Of a stretch of DNA of 64,000 nt, positions 1 to 10,981 are shown in pieces. The DNA is from Omphalotus guepiniiformis (Eukaryota > Basidiomycota > Agaricomycetes > Agaricales > Omphalotaceae), in contig JAQOOI010000018.1 of NCBI GenBank assembly GCA_028554645.1, positions 1,302,001 to 1,366,000 of the forward strand, read 5' to 3'. Position 1 is the first letter of the stretch, and every line of letters starts with the position of its first letter. A program made the translations under genes and the position numbers. The notes beneath the pieces were generated by a model, which was not told the DNA's origin, ran no database searches, and saw nothing but the letters and a program-made list of their open reading frames with translations.

Positions 1-325
1 ATAAACATAGCCAGAGAGATAAACCATTAGGATGAGGTATCATAGGCTAGAGTGAGCAATGATTGTAGTAATGCGTATGAACATGACTAGAGAGTTAAAC
101 TATTAGGATGAGGTATCATAGGCTAGAGTGAGCAATGATTGTAGTAATGCGTATAAACATGACTAGAGAGATAAACTATTAGGATGAGGTATCATAGGCC
201 AGAGTGAGCAATGATTGTAGTAATGCGTATAAACATAACTAGAGAGATAAACTATTAGGATGAGGTATCATAGGCTAGAGTGAGCAATGATTGTACTAAT
301 GAGTGTGAACATAATTAGACTGAAA
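1..325. repeat. Left terminal array of 76-bp repeats (inverted relative to 9185-9585)
   Basis: Four tandem copies are visible. The landmark gatgaggtatcatagg begins at 31, 107, 183 and 259, an exact 76-bp period without indels. The array is the reverse complement of the one at 9185-9585. The outermost left unit carries variants (aaccattagg, atagccagagag) found elsewhere only in the outermost right unit, so these are true inverted ends of one unit. The window starts inside the array, so the outer end and any target-site duplication cannot be seen. Confidence 0.93.
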
Positions 326-330
326 AGCTT

Positions 331-1495
331 TTAAGATGAAGTATTCTCCAAAGCCAGCAGACGATTAGCAACAAGAGTGATAATCTGTGAATGAAAAGAC
401 CTTGCTCTAAGGCTAACGTCCTGGATAAATTCCACTCTGCATTCAGGATGCATCTTAGAGAATAGTGTATTCTCTAGCACCATTTCAAAATCATGCAAAG
501 AAAAGGAACCACCTGGTTGACTTGTCCTGTGCTGTACCCGTGATCTCACACTGCGCCATGAGCTCTTGATAGCCTGAAGGCAAATCTCATGGTCCATGCA
601 GTCAGATACCTTCCACTCATCTGCTGTACCTCTCGGAGCATTCGAAAGTAGTTCGTGAACAGTCTGCTCCATCAAGCGACTCCCTCGAAGAAGAATTAAG
701 ATATATCCAGGTTTCTGAATAAGTGCTAGACATGACTTGAGTCTATCTTTCTGAACCACACAAACACAGATATAATATTCTCACCTGCTTGCTCATCTGA
801 AAGCTGAAGTTTTCCAGTATAATAGAAATCTCGAAGTGCAGAGGATATCCAATCTAGCTGGTTGTACGAGATGCCGAGAACTAATTTTTGACAAGTAGGG
901 ATTGTGTAGCAATGCGTGATCCTTTTCACCGCATATTGAAAGCCTGGCTCATATTGATATCGGCTGCAAATCTTGAGAAAAGCGATAAGTGTCTCGACAG
1001 GAGGTACCCTGTTGTGGCGGTCTAGATGCATCTCCCTAGTAAAGACACTAAGCAGGCTTGCAACGAGAGTATGAGTATCTACGTACACGTCATAAATGTG
1101 CTGTATCAATGCTTCAAACTCGGCCGATGGAACACCATGTATCTTGATAGGATTTTCAATGGACCCCTCAGCCACAGTGCCAACAGGTTGAACTTCGCCA
1201 AATGATAACATGTCTGCAATAACAGGAATTCGGGCCAACAGAGACTTATGTACATTGTACTGAATGTCACCACACTAATGACAATGGGTCAATGAGTCAA
1301 TCTTTGGCAAGTAGTCATGATACGTACTTCAAATGAAATATTACCATCTGAAAAGAAATATTTCTCGTGCTGTTTGACCTGCGAGAGTGGCCGAGTAGGT
1401 CCCAAGTCTGATGCTGTAGAATGACCAAGTTGGAGCATGCTCGCAACTTCAGCAGCTGAGTCCTCTTGCAGCATTGGAGTTGAATTACTGCTCAT
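331..1495 (-). CDS. BTB/POZ-domain protein carried by the transposon
   Basis: Three exons (1495-1328, 1274-785, 746-331) join to 1,074 nt, or 357 aa, with GT-AG introns of 53 and 38 nt. The N-terminal part has the usual fungal BTB layout: HEKYFFSDGNISFE, then after the first intron YNVHKSLLARIP and a helical region with HGVPSAEFEALIQHIYDVYV. BTB domains mediate homo- or hetero-dimerisation and often bind cullin-3 or chromatin factors; no second domain is recognisable in the C-terminal 200 aa. The gene is divergent from the transposase, with 141 bp between the two starts, and lies just inside the left array, so it travels with the element. Its frame is open throughout. A role in transposition or in silencing escape is inference only. 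The start is the first ATG of the ORF, in a Ser-rich leader. Confidence 0.82.
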
Positions 1496-1636
1496 TATCT
1501 AGTAAGGTGTAAAGCAAGTATAAAGCTTGAGAGGAACGAGTGAACTGAATGAAATGAGGAAGAGAAGATTCTGAACAGTTTAGAACTCAGTAGACGATGT
1601 TGGACTTGATTGACCGTGACGTGTTTGTTCACATCG
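1496..1636. promoter_or_regulatory. Shared promoter between the BTB gene and the transposase
   Basis: These 141 bp separate two divergent ATGs and must contain the promoter of at least one gene, probably both. I see no clear TATA box. Co-regulation of the two genes is inferred from the layout alone. Confidence 0.5.
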
Positions 1637-3678
1637 ATGACAGTCGACTTCCCCCCTCTTCCTGACTTTGCCTCATCATCGAACTACAAGGAAACTGATT
1701 GGTCACCAAATGTGTATGAAGCGTATGAGAAATTGAGAGCACGATACAAAAGTGCATCTAGTATCTTAATCCAAGAGGCTGATCCACTACGTCTTCAGGT
1801 TCAGCTAGAAATTCTCATTGAGGAGCTACCGCTAGTAGAAGCATTGGAGGACAGTGCAGAGAATGAACACCTTCCATACGAGTGGATTTTAAAAGTGGCG
1901 GAGGTGTATGCAAATCTCATAAAGACCATAACTGAGGCACAATCCAGTGCGAAGGACAGGTGTGTGCTCAAGTTCAACTGTATCTTATCTTGTACCAACA
2001 TCTGAACTGCAGGGATGAGACAAATATCTACTACGAAAATCTGGTTTCACTCCGTCATACAGGCAAACAAGGCCGCCCTCGCAAAGAAATCAACGCTAGA
2101 TTTATGAAACAGATTGTTCTACCAAAATACAACTTTAGGTTTACAGCCGTCACCTCGTCTCTAAAATTATGTCGGAACACACTCAAAGCTCGGATGAGAG
2201 AAGCAAATATCAGCTACAAGCACTCCTCTATCTCAGATGCAGAACTGGATGCTATCGTACGAACTTATCGACAAACCAAAATTGGATCTGGCATTCGCTA
2301 CTTGACAGGCCACCTTCGAAATGTCCTCCAACTCAAAATCCCTCGCTATCGTGTCTATCGTGCTGTGAAGCGAGTTGATAAAGTGGGTAGCATTCTGAGG
2401 GGCCGGAAGGGTATACGTCGTCGACCATATAGTGTTAAGCGTCCAAATGCTCTATGGCATGTTGACGGACACCATAAGTTGATCTTGTGGGGTATCGTGA
2501 TCCATGGAATTGTAGATGGATTCGACCGTTTCGTATGTGGTTCTCTCTTCACATTTCCAGTGTATTTCTCTATTAATTTGGAACCTTGCAGATCACTGCA
2601 ATGCGAGCTAGCAACAACAATAGAGCTTCAACAGTATTACATCTACTCCAAGACGCAGAGAAAAAGCATGGAGAACCATCGAGAATGCGGGGTGATCGAG
2701 GGAAGGAGAACAAGGGTATTGCACTCTCCATGATTGCACGAAGAGGTTTGAATAGAGGTTCATTCATCTGGGGACCGTGAGTCACTGTAAATTCCATACT
2801 TTGTTTTCGACTCAACGTCTTTGTCCTAGGTCTACTCATAACACTCGGATTGAGCGTCTATGGGTGGAAGCAGGTACTCAATTCGTGCGACGATGGAGAG
2901 CCTTTTTTTTTCGCCTCGAAGCATTACACGGCCTGGACCGATCAAACCCTCATCACCTTTGGCTCTTGCATGAACTATTTCTAGCGACAATTAACGACGA
3001 CTGTCAAGAGTTTGTCTTGGAATGGAACGCGCATCCCATCTCTGGGGAAGGGCATGATCGAAGTCCTGAGGTGCGTGTACAATTAATCTACTCTCAATTT
3101 CATACTCATCTTCCCTTCAGGAAATGCGGTTGCTCGGAAAGCTCAACCAAGGCATATACATCCCTGACGAATGTGAAGGCCTATGTCCAGAGGAGATTGA
3201 GAAACGCTACGGTCTTCTTGGCAGCCCTCTAGTCAACCCAGTAAATCACACTGGCGCCGGATATCTGTCTGACGAAGAGATTGATGACCTTCCCAACCTC
3301 GATGAAGATGGTGATTCAGATCATGCAGAACCCGATTCATGGGAGGATATGCCTACTGGGTATGATAACCAGTTCATTGAAGCTGTCAACACCCCTCCCC
3401 ATCGAAATCCCTTCAAAAACAGGCCAGATTTGGAACGAGTTTTTCGAGAAGCGCTGGCGAGAGCTAACGATGAAGGCATTATTCCTTCAGGTTATGGCAT
3501 CTTACCAGAAGAATGGGAGACGAATGTATATCTACCATATGAAGTCCTTCGTACAGGGAAGCGGGCAGGGAAGGAGCTTCGTGTCGAACTCCCAGATGCT
3601 ATTTGGCGGCCCCGAGCTCAGCTATGGGCTCGAGCTCTGGATGTCTGTCTTCACTTGGAAGCTGCCCTTACAGGCTGA
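1637..3678 (+). CDS. Integrase-type DDE transposase
   Basis: Five exons (1637-1959, 2013-2532, 2592-2776, 2830-3070, 3121-3678) give 1,827 nt, or 608 aa, with four 50-59-nt GT-AG introns. The order is an N-terminal helical region, a DNA-binding-like segment (GRPRKEI to about residue 215), then a retroviral-integrase-like core. The acidic triad is visible: D259 in LWHVDGHHKLI, D316 in RMRGDRGKEN and E351 in NTRIERLW, with 34 residues between the last two, as in IS3-type and retroviral integrases. The C-terminal 180 aa are acidic. The arrangement resembles the eukaryotic integrase-core transposases listed in Repbase as IS3EU; that family name is from memory and tentative. No stop or frameshift interrupts it and all catalytic residues are present, so it may be functional. 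It would cut and join the 76-bp-repeat ends of the element. The ATG at 1637 is used because the longer frame upstream lacks an ATG. Confidence 0.88.
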
Positions 3679-4549
3679 ACTATATTTTGCTATACTACTC
3701 TAGTTGTATACAAATCAAATATTACATCCTGACACCTAAAAACTTGAACACGAATACGTGTCATTTGCAGTGCATCAAGGTTCCACGTGTGCGTACTATC
3801 TCTCTCTCCATCGACGATGACCTCGTATGTTGTGCAAGCCAAATCAAACTTCGACTCTCTTCTCATATAGAAAACACGCACCTTCAAGAAAAGACTCCAT
3901 CAGGAATCCATCGAGCAACGTTCTCGCGGCCTTTTGCCTGCTCAACATCTGTACAGGAATTCTTCAATTGAAACCAAGCACAAAGCCTGCTACGATGGTA
4001 CGGAAAGGAGGCGGTAGAATGAGGGGCTGTTGAGGATTGTATCTTTCTCGTTGGATGATTCATTACCCCTTTCTCCTTCGCTTGCTTTCGTATCGCTTTC
4101 TTATCACTAATGTCCCTCTCTTCACAGCTACGATTCATGCAGCGTTGGCACCTTCCTCAATTAAACCCTCAAATACGGTTCAACGTTCAGGTCCCGCTAT
4201 TTGGACATGGGAATACGAATATATCGAATTATGGCCGTAGCCTCCGAGAGGAAGATGGTATGACAGGGGATATAAGTGATACAGGTATAAATTAGGCATA
4301 CGAAAGGTCGTGACTCTCACTCAACTAAAACATAGTCATGTATACGGTAATGGAATTGGAGGAATATAGTTTCGATGTTTCGAGCGCGAAACTGGAATGC
4401 GTCCTCCACGGAAGTGTGTCGATCAAAGCAGCGAGATATTCCAAAGTCGGCGAGTCTCTCGAAGGCATAAGATGCATAATGCTTAAACATAGCACATGGA
4501 CAAACGCAAGTATATATGTATGCATGTGAGAGCAGCATGTCCAAAGCAG
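3679..4549. other. Intra-element spacer with an unassigned possible exon
   Basis: About 870 bp between the transposase and the eL5 relic. A frame at 4131-4295 (plus) preceded by a good 3' splice site (ctcttcacag) reads LRFMQRWHLPQLNP onward and looks exon-like, perhaps joined to a short frame at 3827-4033, but I recognise no family. The rest shows no coding signal. Confidence 0.35.
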
Positions 4550-6099
4550 TTACTCCTCATCGTCGTCGGCCTCCTCGCCGCCACCTGCGTGGAACTTCTC
4601 GATCCTGCTGCCAATTTTCGCCTTGCGCTCAGCAAGGGTGAATCTCGGGGTAAACTCCCTTTCCGCCTTCCAGTCCTTGGCATTCTCGGTGGGCTTGAAG
4701 GTAGAGTCTTCCCGAATATGCATTCGTAATATGCGGAGAACTGCTTCTTGAACCTGATAGACAAATAAGAAGATATAGGAAGTTGATTGATACAAGCGTA
4801 CCGTTCGTCATCCTACAGACATCCCGCGCGGGTGGCGTTGATGGGAAATTGAAGAGGATAAGACACCGTGCTGGCTGGGACCTTCGAACGCAGGGGATTG
4901 AGCTAAAAGAATTGGTTTGTTAACTTCAATGAAAGATACGAGGAGGTAGTATAACACACACCATAATTCCAATACTGCGACGACGAATGGTGATAGGATC
5001 GTACAGGATATGTCTGGCCAGGGTAATCCATAGAAATCCGCGTAAAAAGCAAAGATGGAATCGTCTCGAGGGTGAGTGTGCATGACCAAGTTTATAAGGA
5101 AGATGAGAAGAACAAAGGACCCGTTCCTTATATATGGCTATAGAAAATAATGAATGATGGATCTGGATGAGGAACGGAGTCTTTAAGTCGGACAAAAACT
5201 TACCGTTTAATGAACGAAATGAAACGACAACGAGTCGTCTCTCGACAACAACAGTACTCTAGGTTTTGATGGGGCTGAAATCTGTGTACGTCCATGGACG
5301 TTATAAGACTTGTCGGTAAGCAGCAAGCCTCCTCCTCTAAGGACTCCATGTACTCAGCAACGTGAACACCGAAGATATACTTTTTCAGCACTTCAGCTCC
5401 AGCTCCTTGTTTTCAGGGTCATAACCGGGAAAATGCTTCTCTGAGTGAGGAATGAAGATACCACCATCAGATGCACCCTTCATCACACCAAACACGCGGG
5501 AACCGGTCGAAGTACGCTTGAGACCAACGTCGAGGAAGCAGGGCGTCCTCTTCGTCAAGCGCCTCAGTGAGAGTGAAGTCGCCATCGGGTTCTGTGACAC
5601 CCTCGTACTTGTCGGCAAGACCCAGTTTCGTTGATGCACGGCGAGCACAGAGAAGACCGGTTGCGTAAGCTGAAAGAGCCAGTCAAGACATATATATTAA
5701 GAATGGTACATATCAATTACGCACCAGCTGTCCAATTAGTAGGGCCGTGGTTGATGCAATACCGAGGCAATTCCTTTGAGTGAGCGGCACATAGGACAAA
5801 GTCACCCTGAAGACGGGCGTAGACAATCTGGACGAAGATGTCTTTGTTGGTGAAGCGCACGACAAGACGGTGTTTGGATGAGTTACTAAAGGAGAATGCC
5901 ATGGATGACGAAATGAGGTGCTTGTTCTTGGCCTGGGTGGTCAGTCGCTTACGGGCATAGTCTGGAAAGAACCTCGACAGAAGTACATGACAGTAGAAAC
6001 ATAAGACTTACAATCGGTTTTGCCCTCTCTTCGTCTACGGTACTTGACCTGGAATCGAGAGAAGTAGGCATCTGAATTGACCTTTTTGACGAACGACAT
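4550..6099 (-). pseudogene. RPL5: Ribosomal protein eL5/uL18 (RPL5) relic inside the transposon
   Basis: Pieces of cytosolic large-subunit protein L5, the 5S-rRNA binder, occur in order on the minus strand. They are a start MSFVKKVNSDAYFSRFQVKY (6099), RLVVRFTNKDIFVQIV near 5850, [32 protein letters not shown] near 5570, [56 protein letters not shown] near 5340, RFKKQFSAY near 4755 and a C-terminus with FKPTEN and AERKAKIGS ending at 4550. Some intron junctions survive (ACCGATT then gtaagt near 6015). The gene is broken: a short deletion with a frameshift falls between LDEED and CFLDVG near 5545. A stretch of roughly twenty codons is missing after QFSAY, again with a frame change, and the second intron lacks a normal donor. 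A working ribosomal protein would not tolerate this. It retains introns, so it derives from genomic DNA and not from a reverse-transcribed mRNA. Confidence 0.85.
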
Positions 6100-6149
6100 C
6101 TGAAGGAGCAGTCATATTCTCGCACTATCTGAGCACCTCAATTCTACGA

Positions 6150-6395
6150 ACCTTCTGCTTCGTCCTCCGATTCCGATATATTCGTGAATTTCTCGGTCTT
6201 GATGTGATGTACGAGTATGATCTATTCGCCGTTATCAATCATGAAGGTCAGATGAACAACGGGCACTACACCAACTTTGCTGCAGTTGTTCAAAGACATG
6301 ACAATATTGCTTGCGATAGGTGTCGGTTGGGAGTAAGAAATTCTCGAAGACTGTTGGCTGACGACCGGTCAGTTGAAGGGCCGGTCATCACATGA
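6150..6395 (+). pseudogene. Fragment of a ubiquitin-specific protease (Ubp8/USP22-like His box)
   Basis: A short reading frame contains YEYDLFAVINHEGQ followed by NGHYTNFA, which matches the catalytic-histidine box of C19 ubiquitin hydrolases of the SAGA Ubp8 type. The cysteine box is absent, and the frame loses similarity directly after the motif (AAVVQRHDN onward) and stops at 6395. It starts about 100 bp from the eL5 relic in divergent orientation, suggesting that one host segment holding the ends of two neighbouring genes was captured together. It cannot encode a working protease. Confidence 0.7.
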
Positions 6396-7513
6396 TTCCG
6401 AAACCTTGAATCCGTCAGAATCCGTCCTTCCAGTTTTCTTCCTCGCAACGCTCTGTCAACTTGAATGCAAATATCGTCGAATCATTCGTACGAAGCCGGG
6501 AATTAGTGAGTTTCAGAGATTCTTTAACAGTAGTAGATGTTCAGGCATGTCTGATTTTACGCCAATTCAGGATGACTGTGACAGTTTGATGGTTGCCGCC
6601 CGACTCGAGAATTGTCCTCACTGTTTCTCTGAACCTAAAGCAAGACCTTCGAGATTTACACCCCGGATACTTTCGAGATGCGAACGAGTTCGCTGTGGAT
6701 ACAACTAGATGGACAACCTTTCTTTATCGTTGGCATGTTTTCGGAACTAGAGGTCTGGAAATCGAATCTAACTTATATATATTCTATTAACGAGGACATG
6801 TAGGATGTGCAAGCTTATTTGGCTCTAGGCAAACAACTTCGATGGCTATCAACTCCGTATCACGAACCTTCTGCGCGTTCGTTAACTATGCAGGCCTCCT
6901 TGTGTTCCAACACGCTGGGATTAGCAACTTCGACGGGATCTGCGAGTTTTGAATCAGCAGATGGGAGACGTTGGCTATATCAAGCAAGGGTAGGTTTGTT
7001 CGACTCAGAGGATCCTGAAGATATCCAAAGGGGCAATCTTGGCTAGAAGGAACAACATTACGGACACGAAGGTGTGTGCTGCATTTTTTTTTGAAGAAAT
7101 GTGAGTCACATTCTTCAAGCAGGGTATCGTCTTCCCACCCGCGTCGCCGTTGTCAGCGACTGCTGAATAAAGTTGATGCATGAGACATTGGGACAGTCCT
7201 GAGATGACTGCTGCAAAGCTTCTCACTGTTGATGTATCGTTGGATCTCCCGTAACTGCGAGTGCAAGTATTCTTACATATATATATATAATGTATTCCAG
7301 TGTATGTTCCTCTCGGGACGAAGCTCAGAAATAAGAGGTAAACATATGTTGAACATGCTCAACGCAACACGTAAATCACGATCAGAAAGTTCACTGGCCT
7401 CGTTGTCAGACGATTCTCTCTTATATCTAGCTCTCAGGCTCTCACTCTCTTTCGCTTTCTCTCCTGCATTACACGTTCCTTTCTAATCTTCATTTTCCGT
7501 TTTTCAGCTAAAG
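6396..7513. other. Intra-element non-coding or unassigned stretch
   Basis: About 1.1 kb upstream of the 420-aa gene. Only short frames occur, none with recognisable similarity or convincing splice pairs. It may contain further eroded captured sequence as well as the promoter of the downstream gene. A pyrimidine-rich tract (7430-7510) precedes the ATG at 7514. Confidence 0.4.
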
Positions 7514-9110
7514 ATGGGCAGGTATCAATCCAGCTCTCCTGCTCCTCGTACTGCCTCTCGTCCTTGCGAATTCATCCTCTCTCCACCTGGCAGCAAATTC
7601 CACACAGTCTGCAGCTGTCCTTCTTTCAACGGAGATGATGACAAGGATAATTGCCTTGATTGTTCTCATCCTGGCTCCCAGCATGCTCGCGCCACACTGG
7701 AAGATCCTATTGATGTCCCAGAAGCCACAGTTTCGAAATTTGTTGCTTCTTCCAAGAAGAAGAAGACTGTTGCCGACATTGTTAGAGAGTCATTAGCTAC
7801 TAAGGCGCCTAACACTCTGAGCAAATTCGATGCTGCTGATAAGGAGGCTAATAGCGGTCTATTCGCAAAGTCGAAGAAGAGTGGCAAGTGCGTGATATTT
7901 TCCTCTTCTGCTTCCTTATTGAAAACTATGAACTTACTTGGCTGTCACGGTAGGGCTCAGTCTAAATCTAAAGATTCTAAACATCGAGAGACTTCAAACA
8001 ATTGGCCGAAGATTGCTGGCATCATTCTCAATCCCTGGGGCACACGAAAAAATGTGAGTAGCTGTGATATCCGTCGATTTCGTACAATTTGAAAAATGCC
8101 TGAACCCATTCTCTATCTCTAGGAGAGGACAGGCATTTCGAAGCTCATTAGCTCGACTCCGGCACATCCTTCTTCGACCCTTAGTAACTATAAGAGTTTA
8201 GGACTTGTCTATGTGCAAGCGGGTGGTTTTCCTTTCAATACAGAAATGTCGCATGAGGAATTGTCAACTTGGCTTCGTGAACGCTTACCCGTTATGGCCC
8301 ATCTCTACCGTAAGCTTAAAGGGAAAGATGGAAGTGCGCCATGGGGAGTCTGTGACTTCAGAGATCGAACACTGACTTTGTCAGTTGAAGACGAGCCAGA
8401 TGCTGAGACGTTGTATGACAAGAAGAGTGGCCGAAGTGCAAAGTCACAATATATATATATTGGTGAGTATTCATCAAAACATTTATTAATTTCTGACCCT
8501 TTCTATTCTACAGCCTCTCGCATGGCAATTCCGAAGGACAAGATCATGCAATATTCCGGAAAGGATGAGTCGGCTTTCAAGCGCAATTTGAATGCTTTGC
8601 TTATTGCGAAAAATCGACGTGATGGTGAGCCTTTTCCATTTTTGGATTTTCAATTTAATTAATTGTATTTCAGAAATTTCCGAAGATGATAGTGGGGACG
8701 ATGATGAAGATGACGACGAGTCTGATGGCCCTTATTTGAAGAAGTCAGATGAAGAATATAAGCCCCAGAAGCGCAAATATGAAGTGATTGCATCTGATTC
8801 AGACTCAGAAGGCAAGTGGATTTAACAGGATTTTATGGGGTTTATCTCATGGTTCAACAGGGTCACCTGTTCCGAAAAGAAAGTCAACCCGTTTGGCAGA
8901 CATGACAACCCCTCGCAATAGCCAAGCAGGTAATGTCTTACATAAATGTGATATTGTGTTGGCTGAATGTTGTTACTAGCTCATACTCATGTTGTTGACC
9001 TCTCTATGCTTGACTCTGATGCTGATATGGAAGATGATGGCTCTGTCTATACTACACCTGATCCATGGGACAAGAATAGGGTATTTGTCCTTGATCAAAA
9101 TACTTTTTAG
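7514..9110 (+). CDS. Transposon cargo protein of unknown function (420 aa, acidic C-terminus)
   Basis: Seven exons (7514-7887, 7954-8053, 8123-8462, 8514-8624, 8674-8811, 8861-8929, 8980-9110) total 1,263 nt, or 420 aa. The fifth intron is GC-AG with the strong donor gcaagt; the others are GT-AG. I recognise no family. The N-terminus has a Cys/His cluster (CSCPSFNGDDDKDNCLDCSH) that could bind a metal ion, then Lys-rich stretches (SSKKKKTVADIV). A globular-looking middle contains GGFPFNTEMSHEELSTWLRE and MAHLYRKLKGKDGSAPWGV. The C-terminal third is highly acidic with basic patches (KSDEEYKPQKRKYEV, PKRKSTRLADM), as in nuclear or chromatin proteins. The stop lies about 75 bp before the right repeat array. 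All exons are open, so the gene is probably under selection or recently mobile. A DNA-binding accessory or regulator role is possible but unproven. Confidence 0.75.
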
Positions 9111-9184
9111 GTGACACTTGCTTCTATTATTGCTTACTCTAGCCTAGAAATTTGCTCACAAGTCTGATTGATTCCACACTCATT

Positions 9185-9585
9185 TACTGCAATCATTGCT
9201 CACTCTAGCCTATGATACCTCATCCTAATAGTTTACCTCTCTAGTTATGTTAATACGCATTACTACAATCATTGCTCACTCTAGCCTATGATACCTCATC
9301 CTAATAGTTTACCTCTCTAGTTATCTTTACGCACATTACTACAATCATTGCTCACTCTAGCCTATGATACCTCATCCTAATAGTTTATCTCTCTAGTTAT
9401 GTTTATACGCATTACTACAATCATTGCTCACTCTGGCCTATGATACCTCATCCTAATAGTTTAACTCTCTAGTCATGTTTATACGCATTACTACAATTAT
9501 TGCTCACTCTAGCCTATGATACCTCATCCTAATGGTTTATCTCTCTGGCTATGTTTATATGCATTGCTGCAATGATCAGAATATT
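9185..9585. repeat. Right terminal array of 76-bp repeats (inverted partner of 1-325)
   Basis: Five copies are present; the landmark catcctaat begins at 9221, 9297, 9373, 9449 and 9525, an exact 76-bp spacing. The outermost copy reads aatggtttatctctctggct, the exact reverse complement of the left end of the window. The next copy carries the gtttaactctctagtcatg variant that mirrors the second left unit. The two arrays thus match unit by unit from the outside inward, with an extra unit or expansion on the inner side. The outer boundary is probably between about 9575 and 9600. Confidence 0.92.
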
Positions 9586-9649
9586 GCTTTGTTGTTAGAA
9601 ATGTGTGTCTATCCATAGGTTAAAGCTATTTGTGATACATCCATGTTGT

Positions 9650-9800
9650 GTGTGTTGTGAACCCATGTTGTGTGTTGTGCACCAACATTTGTCATGTTGT
9701 GTGTGTGTTGTGCGCACACATTTTTCATGTTGTGTGTGTTGTGCGCACACATTTTTCATGTTGTGTGTGCTGTGCACACACATTTTTTACATTGCGCGCA
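9650..9800. repeat. TG/CA-rich minisatellite, about 30-bp unit
   Basis: Repeated catgttgtgtgtgttgtgcg blocks alternate with cacacattttt, about four to five units. The alternating purine-pyrimidine tracts could form Z-DNA or hairpins. It lies immediately outside the right end of the transposon. Open frames here on both strands are repeat artefacts. Confidence 0.85.
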
Positions 9801-9952
9801 CGCACACACACATATATTTGTGTTGTGTGCACCTCTGTGTTGCATGTGTGCAGCCAAGATAGAAAGTGGGTTACACACAGAAACATGTCCTGAATAGAGG
9901 TGACACGTATTTTGTGTAAATTATTTTTTGACACTTTTGAACAGCATAAAAG

Positions 9953-10105
9953 ACAGAGATGCAAGACAGAGACGAAAGACAGCGATGAAAGACGGCGATG
10001 AAAGACGGCGATGAAAGACAGAGACGAACAACAGAGACGAACAACAGAGGCGAAAGACAGAGGCGAAAGACAGCGACGAAAGACAGCGACGAAAGACAGC
10101 GAGCA
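9953..10105. repeat. GA-rich tandem repeat, about 15-bp unit
   Basis: Degenerate tandem units of the form gaaagacagagacga and gaaagacagcgatga, about ten copies, strongly purine-biased on the plus strand. Confidence 0.85.
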
Positions 10106-10981
10106 GTGTGGCGACGTTTGTGGGCTGATTAGTAAGTGATTGAACGGCGTGGCGTGCGTAAAGCTCGTTACTAATCACGTGGGCGCGAAAGGGCCGAAAA
10201 GAGGGGAGGGATTAAGCGAGGGCGGAGGCATGATGGCGGGGAGACGATGAGGAGGGCTGATGAGGCGTTGATGGCGATGGCGAGCGTGTGGGAGCACGGG
10301 ACGGATTTGTGCGGACTTACCGGTGCACGGGACTTGCCGTGGTGATGCCTGAGAACGATGAGCTCACTACTTGATGGCCTCTAGGTGAGTTCTGGACTCT
10401 TTCTTATTTAGAAATAAAGCTAATTATTGACGGAATTACTGGCAGGTGGAGGAGCCACCCGGATCAAGGGCTGTAGCCTTGGCATAACCAGGGGCGCGCG
10501 TCAGGCCTATTTGATGGGAACCATGTGATGTTGAGGTGCTACTGTAGGTCAGAAAGCTGAGATGAATTTTAATGCGGATAAAGTGGACAGAAACGAGAGA
10601 TATGTATGTATGTAGCAAACGTTATTCCAAAAATAAGTTGTTATAACGTGAGTAGGAATGAAAGGAAGGAAGGTTGGGAGAGAGCGAGTGATGCAGGAAG
10701 AAAGGAACGAGCGAGCGAGCGAGAAAAGGAAGGAAAGGAAAGATCTATATACATAGTGTACACTCTAGTACACATACAAAATAACAGAAAAGTATAAACG
10801 TTAAATCAACAGATACATATCGAATGTACAAAAACAAGTCAAGCAACGCTACACTCGAAACCAAAAATCGACAACAACAAAAAAATACATAAAAAACCCC
10901 ATCCCTTCCCCCTCCCCCACCCGCACACTCCCCTTCCCCTCCCCCAAGCCCCAAGCCCCAAACCCCACACCCCAAACCCCA
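10106..10981. other. Gene-free interval downstream of the methyltransferase gene
   Basis: GC-rich at 10106-10380, then mixed sequence. A purine-rich stretch with gagcgagcgagcgag lies near 10710. Nothing coding is supported. It includes the 3' untranslated region of the minus-strand methyltransferase gene. Confidence 0.5.

Noticed and set aside
1..325. Possible CRISPR array because of regular direct repeats
   Set aside because: The 76-bp units are contiguous with no unique spacers, and the genome is eukaryotic.
9605..9964. Open frames rich in Cys and His across the TG minisatellite
   Set aside because: Generated by the repeat tgttgtgtgtg in all frames; no start context or splice structure.
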